A stretch of DNA of 64,000 nt from contig OX637293.1 of the NCBI GenBank assembly GCA_951799445.1, positions 1-64,000 of the forward strand. The letters are read 5' to 3'. Positions 57,931 through 64,000 of the stretch are shown piece after piece. Below the pieces are notes generated by a model. It made no database searches. It was not told the DNA's origin and worked only from the letters and a program-made list of their open reading frames with translations. Source of the DNA: Pseudisothecium myosuroides. Its lineage: Eukaryota > Streptophyta > Bryopsida > Hypnales > Lembophyllaceae. The stretch's first letter is position 1, and each line of letters opens with the position of its first letter. A program made the position numbers and the translations under genes.

Positions 57931-59385
57931 TGGGACCGTCATTCTCGGTTCTCCAATCACACCTACATCACAATCAAACAACCGGCGCATATGTTATTCC
58001 ACATTCAACCATTCAACCATTAATAATAGCTAACTCAAAAGATAATAGAATTCTTCAAAGCAACCCTAAATTAACCGCCAGAATGGAAAGGATTTAAGCG
58101 AACCTGAAGCCAAAGAAGCGTTAGACTGCGGGAGGTTTACGGTCTGACCAAGTCCAGTCTCCAATCAATGCCAAAATCCCTTCAAAAATTTGCAAGCAGA
58201 ATCGCTAAAAAGGTCAAAAAGTGAAAAACTTGCCTGCTCTGAACGTCACAACACATTTGATGAAGCATTGCAATACTAATTCGCATAATGGCAAAATTAC
58301 AGAATACAAATGGAAAACCCTAAATACGAATCTGTAGGTCAAGAGCCCACTACAACGACAAGTAAAAACTGTCATGTGTTTCCCAACACCCTGCATAGTT
58401 CAGGATCCCATCATCGAATCTATATCTCTCTTCCACTCCCCAAAAAGAATCCGCAACCAATGTCATTCACGAGAACCCACTCAGACACCAGTTTCACGAC
58501 AAGCTACGCAAACACCAATCTCCTGAGGGACCATCCCCCATAGATTGGGATCCCAATCGAACTCAACTCTCATTCAATATATATCCCGCTACCATTTCTT
58601 CGACAAGATCCGGAACCGACAGATTTTCTTCAGACAGTAAACCCTAATGCGCAATCTTGAAAAGGGGAATCGAGGAAAGGATGATCGGGCAACGGTGGAA
58701 CGAGATGCAGCTTACCGAAGTCTCAGCTTGACGTCACGTCTCGAGCTTGACCGACGTCCGGACTCGCCCTGCAACACGACTCGCCTGAATACTTGCCCTG
58801 CAAAATCACCCCATTATGACAACTCCTAAATACAAATGAAAAACTTAGAATCCAAATCCGCAAGTCAAGGCCCCTGCTCAACTGCAAAGACAAGTAAAAA
58901 CTGTGGGTTTGTACGTGAAAGCAGCAATGAACTCCACGATTCCAACTTCAAAATTCATAACTAACTCCACGAAGGTCCAAAAAATATGAAACGACTGGGG
59001 TTAAACGCCAATTCTCTGCCTATTCAAATAATGTCTGAATTTTTCCATGCCTTGGCTGCAAAGAGGATTCTGATCACTTGTTTGAGAATTGCAAGCGTGC
59101 TACACGATAAACTGCGGAGTGGTAGAAGCGATTATCCCTTTCTCTTGTCTGCAAAAAAGACCATCAAACAGAATTCAAGGAGAGATTAATGCCATTTCCA
59201 GTCATTTTTACACCTACAATTACGTCTCTCATCCAAGGCAGTGAGTAGCTCCTTGGGGAAACTAGGAGCAATTATTGGGAATCTTAGCCAGTCAATCAAC
59301 TGCAATATAATAGACAAAGCATTTGCTGATTGAAACTGGCTCTACTCCTTTCATCGCTACATGTTGAAGCGGGCATCCAGGATGA
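57931..59385. other. Spacer with a smaller local duplication
   Basis: 58300-58375 and 58820-58900 are related (GACAAGTAAAAACTGT and AAATACRAAT words in the same order). A possible short exon on the minus strand at about 58722-58775 is bounded by TTGCAG and GTAAGC. Nothing firm. Confidence 0.35.
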
Positions 59386-59550
59386 TCAACACCCGGAAAC
59401 GAGAGTCTCTTCACAAGAGCGGATTGAAACTTCAAGGACATCTGTATCAAGAACATCTTTAAAAATATCATGAAACTTGGGGTCGAATCCAGGCCACATG
59501 TAGTAGGTTCGCAAACCAATTAGAACCTTCAACGGAGCAGCTCTTTTGCT
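59386..59550 (-). pseudogene. Coding-like exon of an unrecognised gene
   Basis: The minus strand reads SKRAAPLKVLIGLRTYYMWP followed by GFDPKFHDIFKDVLDTDVLE and a TGA shortly after. The run is about 54 codons, rich in conserved-type residues (Trp, Tyr, Gly, Asp), and reads like part of a globular protein. I cannot name it. It lies just downstream, on its own strand, of leader-like copy C, the same arrangement as the PXA exons and copy B. Confidence 0.45.
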
Positions 59551-59569
59551 TACGGCTAGTCATACGTTT

Positions 59570-60270
59570 TAATTAGGGTAGTTTGTGAAACGGCTCATTT
59601 CTTCTTCCTCGTACAGGGTGAATATGACAGAAATCAGCATACCCTAGAACGATTTGGACATTTCCAGTACACCTTAAACCAAATGTGAAGCAAAAAAAAA
59701 GGTGATAGCAGAGTCGAAAGAAACGTGGGTTCTCAATCGGTTCGGTACAGCTTACCGGCCGTAAGTCCAGGCTTCTGGCACCGAACTCTGCTGCACCTGT
59801 CGGCCCCAAATCCAGCTCACAGCGCATCTAGAATACACATCGGTTCTCCGACAGAAGACGGCATCTCACCTCCGTCCTGCAAGTTCCACTACAATCCGAC
59901 GAGCTCAAAATTGAGGATGGTTCCAAAGCAGTTGCCAAGGCAGAGAAACAAGTGAGACTCCCCCTACAAATCCTCCTAACACAACAGTACGAGAAATCGC
60001 CCTCTTTGAGCCCTCAATTCACCACAACAGCCATACGTGCACCCGCAACAGACTGCAGCATGCAGCACCCTTGCTCTGCAGAAGCTCGCGAGCTTGGGAT
60101 CAAGGAGTGGCGAACCTCTCAACGTGTCTATTCCTGCTCGACGCTTGCTCTGGTCTCCCCCCTTCTGCGGAAGCGGTAGTTCCTCTCCTCGCGAGTGCCC
60201 GATACCCTTCACGCTCGTCTTATCTGGGCCCCGAACATCAATCGAACATCAGATTATTGTGCGGGTGTTG
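59570..60270 (-). repeat. Duplicated leader-like segment, copy C
   Basis: Third copy, with a deletion of about 60 bases relative to copy B (the AAGCGGGCATTGCAGTGC stretch is missing near 59970). Internal order is otherwise kept. Confidence 0.75.
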
Positions 60271-60326
60271 TTGCAGCTCTCAACCCTAAATCCAGACTGA
60301 AGCATTGCGAGAAGAGGATCACTTTG

Positions 60327-60680
60327 AGTAGTTCTTTCTAGCTTTGCCGGGAATAAGTACTAAGCCGGAAAGTCATGAATCAGTGTTATTTCCTAAACCC
60401 TTTCAAGGTTCCTTCAAGGTTTTCCGAGCTTCTTTCAAGGTTCGAAGAATGGAATCACGCAGTCATCGGCATTGAATAACTTACAGCTATGCTGATTGCC
60501 GCGGACCGCAATGTATCAAGAGTTCCCAATTCCAGGTTGAATAAACTTCCTCAAGCAGAAATCCTCGATCCTAGTTCGTGAAACGGCTCATTTCTTCTTG
60601 GTCAGTCTGTGAAATGCCCATATCTGCTCGTAAGCCAAAAAAAACTCGGGATGGGTTAGAGGACCTGCTGTTTAAATTAG
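60327..60680 (-). repeat. Duplicated leader-like segment, partial copy D
   Basis: Contains the TTCTAGCTTTGCCGGGAATAA block, the GCTGATTGCCGCGGACCGCAA block, and GAAACGGCTCATTTCTTCTT at 60582. It is most similar to copy A. On the minus strand a GCATAGCT|GTAAGT site could be a splice donor. Confidence 0.7.
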
Positions 60681-61693
60681 ACTGCACTAATTGCGGAGCA
60701 TGATATCATCAATCAATAAATGGAAAAAAACAGCAACATCAAATCTACCCCTCGCAAACACCTTATTTTTTGTAGAAATGGCACCGATTGCAATCCATGA
60801 CAATTTAACTTGATAGCGTCTGGTCACTTCCGGCTAGCAGTAAGTTTTATGATACATTTCCCTCCTAATACCCTAAAACCCTAAAAGCCCTAGTACAGGT
60901 TTGTGAAATTTAGAGAGCTTGCACCACTTGCTTCAAATTTCTCAATCCTGGATTCACTTTCACCTGTAATCCCTGGCATTGTAAGAACCGCGTGACATGC
61001 TACATTTCTATCAAAGCTTCAAAGAACTCTGCGAATTGATTTGGTATGAAGAAGGAAACGGGCGTACCTAGTTCACGGCCAAGTCCAAGTCTAAGTCCAA
61101 GTCCATTTGCAAATCCCCATGAGGTATTTTGAGTTGGTCTCCTAACATGCTTGCAATTGCCATCGGAGTAGCTACAGTACTATACACTAGTGTTTGACAA
61201 TCAGCCGCGTCGTTGGACAAATGTCGCAAATGATATCATCAATCAGTAAATAAACTACTCGCGCTCCTCAAGCTCCGAAGGACCAAGCGCTACCCTACTC
61301 TTCTGTAGTAAGAGCACGAAAGATCGATACAGAATTTGCTTGGGCGTAAAAACCCTAAACCCTAAATCTCACAATCCCTATGAATCTCACCCTAAATCTC
61401 AAAATCAGTTTCACGATAAACCCTAAACCTTGAAGCACAGCAAAGTCACCTTCCTAAAACGAACTGCCAGCAGAATGAGCCAATGCTGAAAAAACAGACT
61501 CAGCAAGAAAATTCCGATATTGGTGAACCTCTTGCCACTCAAATTCTGTGTGACCGCATTTACTGAAACCAGACGATAAGGGGAGCAGAAAATTCACTTG
61601 GATTTGTCCGGGAATAGTCGTTCGGGGTCCAGCCTCCGGAAATGGAGGTTAATACTTATTGGCTCGGGGCTCAAATGTCGTTTTTTGTTTTAT
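60681..61693. other. Intergenic DNA with telobox-like words
   Basis: Contains CCCTAAAACCCTAAAA at 60870-60886 and several AAACCCTAAA and CACCCTAAATCTC words at 61340-61435. They may be promoter teloboxes or degenerate telomere remnants. No gene resolved. Confidence 0.4.
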
Positions 61694-61800
61694 TTAACCC
61701 GTAAATGTCCATGGCCTGTTTTGGGCCTCTATGAAATTTGCTCTAAATTGAACAAAAAGCCCACATTTAGATAAGTTGTATCAATTTTTTTAAATTGTAA
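61694..61800. mobile_element. Single end of a TTAA-type element
   Basis: TTAACCCGTAAATGTCCATGG and about 100 following bases match, on the other strand, the right ends of the copies at 15033-15677 and 30649-32928. The other end was not found, so this copy is truncated, or its far end is too decayed to see. Confidence 0.6.
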
Positions 61801-61858
61801 CTGTACAAATTCAAACTAGACATGTTAGAGATCATATAGGAAAAAATTAAAAATTAAA

Positions 61859-61895
61859 ATATAGATATAGATAGATATAGATATAGATATTTATT
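61859..61895 (+). repeat. (GATATA)n microsatellite
   Basis: A run of ATAGATATAGATAGATATAG and on, followed by an A/T stretch. Confidence 0.9.
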
Positions 61896-62300
61896 GTTGT
61901 ATATATATCACTTATAAGTTGGAAGATTATAACGTTTGACAAGGAGGGTGTTGAGAATAGTGTGCATCTTCATGTTTATTGCATACTCACAAATGTTCAT
62001 TTAGGAATTATGGCCACAATTGTCAATTTAAAAGCTAACATCAAGTAGCTATTGAAGTGATGCATTGTAGGAATTTAATATTCCAGAATTCTTGAAATCA
62101 GGTATGAACAATGAATTTAATTTTAAAAAAGGCTAGAAGATTAGAAATTCTTATTTATCCTCATTAATCCTTTAATTAGGAAAATGAAGTTAAGGTGTTA
62201 GGAACTTTGTTTAATAAATTCTTTGTTGTTGTTTTCAACATACTACAAACTAATTTGAACATACAATCTTTTGATTGGAATTTTCACATACCACAATGAA

Positions 62301-62711
62301 TAAGGTAGTCTATTCTAAAAGTGACCATTTATAGGTTGGTCCGCCTTTTTCACGGATTCCCATGAATGGAAAGATTTTTAGCTCACTTTCGAAAGATAGA
62401 AAAATGGATATGGAATGTAACACAATTGATTTCATAGTTTCAAAGCATTGTTGAATTACTTGTGAATTTCTAGAGATTTTAATGTAGGTACCTATTTGTG
62501 ACCATCGGTCATCTAAAATTTGTCCACTTGCAACTTATAAAGAGATGTGAGGAAACTAAGAATGATTGACTCTTGTAATAAATCAAGATTTTCCTCAATG
62601 CTCTCAATGGCTAAAGAGGTTCAATTAAGGATTGCCTTATATCCATTCAAGAGCTACTGTAATTATGGGGCAATTTGGAGAAGATGGCCGCTTATAGAGC
62701 AGACTACCTTA
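62301..62711. mobile_element. 411-bp MITE, second copy of the TAAGGTAG family
   Basis: Ends TAAGGTAGTCTATTC and GAGCAGACTACCTTA. Interior modules match the copy at 18461-18874 in order (CCTATTTGTGACC, TTGACTCTTGTAAT). The two copies are clearly diverged, so both are old. Confidence 0.8.
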
Positions 62712-64000
62712 TGCATTTTTTCCTTTTGAAAGATGAATAATTTTTGGATAAATGAGTGGTGTAGCACATGCAGCCCACATGCCTATTTCATTTTCTTTTT
62801 CAATTTTATGAAGTGCCAAAGTCGCAATATTAAATGTTATAATGGTGCTCCAAAATTTAAACATTCATCTACATATTGGACGAAGAATATCACATTAGTA
62901 CATATCACGTATTTGAAATTTTATTTTCATCCACAAATTGAAAATTTCATCCAAGATTTTTTTTAATTTGAAGTTTTTTGGCAATTTGTTGCCCTTGTAA
63001 TGCCCATTTGTTCCAAGGGCATGGTGTAGGGCTTATTACTTTGGTGCAATTCAACAACAAATTGCCACAGTGAAAAACACCGGCCTATTTTGATTTGGAG
63101 CAATACAACTTTCGTCCAAACACCTCATTTTTTCAAGTATTTTTGTTTTAGTTTGGAATTTGAATAGCGTTCAAGCCAAAGTGGCCTCTTTTACAAACAT
63201 GTAAGTCAAGTGAACATGGATAGAACTAGTTATATAGGTTTCCAAAGAAATAAATAGCATGATAAAAGAAGTAAATCCCATGTATTGAAAGGATGCAACT
63301 ACGTTATAATGTGACAACAACAAGAGGGTCAGACTATTGGGAGTCTAAAGTTGCTCCTACTAGGCACACCTACAAACTTCTAAAGTTCATGCTCGTAGCA
63401 AAACATGCAGGGGAAAACGGTCCATTGCCTTGGATTCCCAATTTTTTTTGGGGGGGGGGAGGATTGCCTTATGCATCTTTTTATCATTTTTCTTCCCTCC
63501 AAGCTACATTTTTTGCCAGTAAGTTGATCATCCAAAGTCGCTATAATCTAAAAATGTAGAAGCCAATACTTTCTAATTAATTCTATGCATGCTAGATATA
63601 ATAGTTTCTACTTTTGTTTGGTTGAAATTAAAAATTTCAAACATAGGAATGTGCAAAAGAATATCAAAGTGTAACAATTTAGCCAAAACCTCCATCATCA
63701 AGAGGTTGCCAAGCCTTGAGGAATTAAAGAGTTGTAGTAGGCAAAATTTCAACAATTCTTGAGTATTTCAAAAAAAAAGAGGACTAGAAAGTAGAAGATA
63801 GCCCCTAAGTAAGTACATCTTACAAATTATGACCATTTGAGATTTGATATGTGGAACTAAACCAAAATCAACATTTGAATCAATGGAGATCAAATATAGC
63901 TTGATAAGGCTCTATGCACATTTAATCCCTCAAGGACTAATCTAATGTAGTCCAAATTAAAAAAAATTGTGAAGATCTATTATAAAATGCAACTTAGAAC
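62712..64000. other. AT-rich DNA, no gene
   Basis: Includes the dispersed fragment at 63278-63350 shared with 30578-30648 and a run of nine G at about 63450-63458. Open frames are short and without motifs. Confidence 0.35.

Overview
The window is the left end of a plant-type nuclear chromosome. About 2.2 kb of (CCCTAAA)n, the Arabidopsis-type telomere, opens the sequence with the C-rich strand running 5'->3' from the end, as expected for a true left terminus. Everything after it looks like a eukaryotic nuclear subtelomere: short exons with GT-AG introns, AT-rich intergenic DNA, many small inverted-repeat transposons, and no operons, rRNA or tRNA that I could see. A TET/JBP-like oxygenase gene with zinc fingers points to a non-seed streptophyte (bryophyte, lycophyte, fern or charophyte alga) rather than a flowering plant; that placement is inference.

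Layout. 1-2286 telomere. 2.3-8.3 kb subtelomeric repeats and nested DNA transposons, including a 564-bp element with a perfect 8-bp target duplication. 9-13 kb a plus-strand WD40 (transducin) gene, reassembled here from nine exons and carrying one in-frame TGA. 13.6-14.7 kb a convergent minus-strand gene of three exons encoding 82 residues. 15-19 kb AT-rich DNA with more elements. 20.2-21.2 kb an unrecognised 320-residue ORF built from internal repeats, next to a small interstitial telomere block. 24.6-27 kb a repeat with a second copy at 52-52.7 kb. 28.4-30.1 kb scattered coding-like segments on the minus strand. 30.6-44.7 kb a transposon graveyard: nested elements, a foldback, CACTA-like ends. 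44.9-48.4 kb the most interesting gene, a four-exon minus-strand gene for a 397-residue protein with two cysteine/histidine fingers and a TET/JBP-like dioxygenase domain. 49-52 kb more elements and a fresh 317-bp tandem duplication. 52.8-61.6 kb a GC-richer zone with three to four copies of a leader-like segment and broken coding exons, one clearly a PXA (sorting-nexin-type) domain. 61.7-64 kb AT-rich repeats.

The main unexplained signal is a family of 0.6-0.95 kb elements whose ends read TTAA-CCCCTAAAGG...CCTTTAGGGG-TTAA. I count at least seven two-ended copies and several single ends. TTAA lies at both ends of most copies, as piggyBac-type insertion would give. Each terminal repeat contains one CCCTAAA telomere unit. 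Two copies lie inside introns of the TET/JBP-like gene and two more flank it.

All calls rest on reading the sequence; no database search was possible. Family names come from motifs and remembered family features, and exon models from splice sites and phase agreement.
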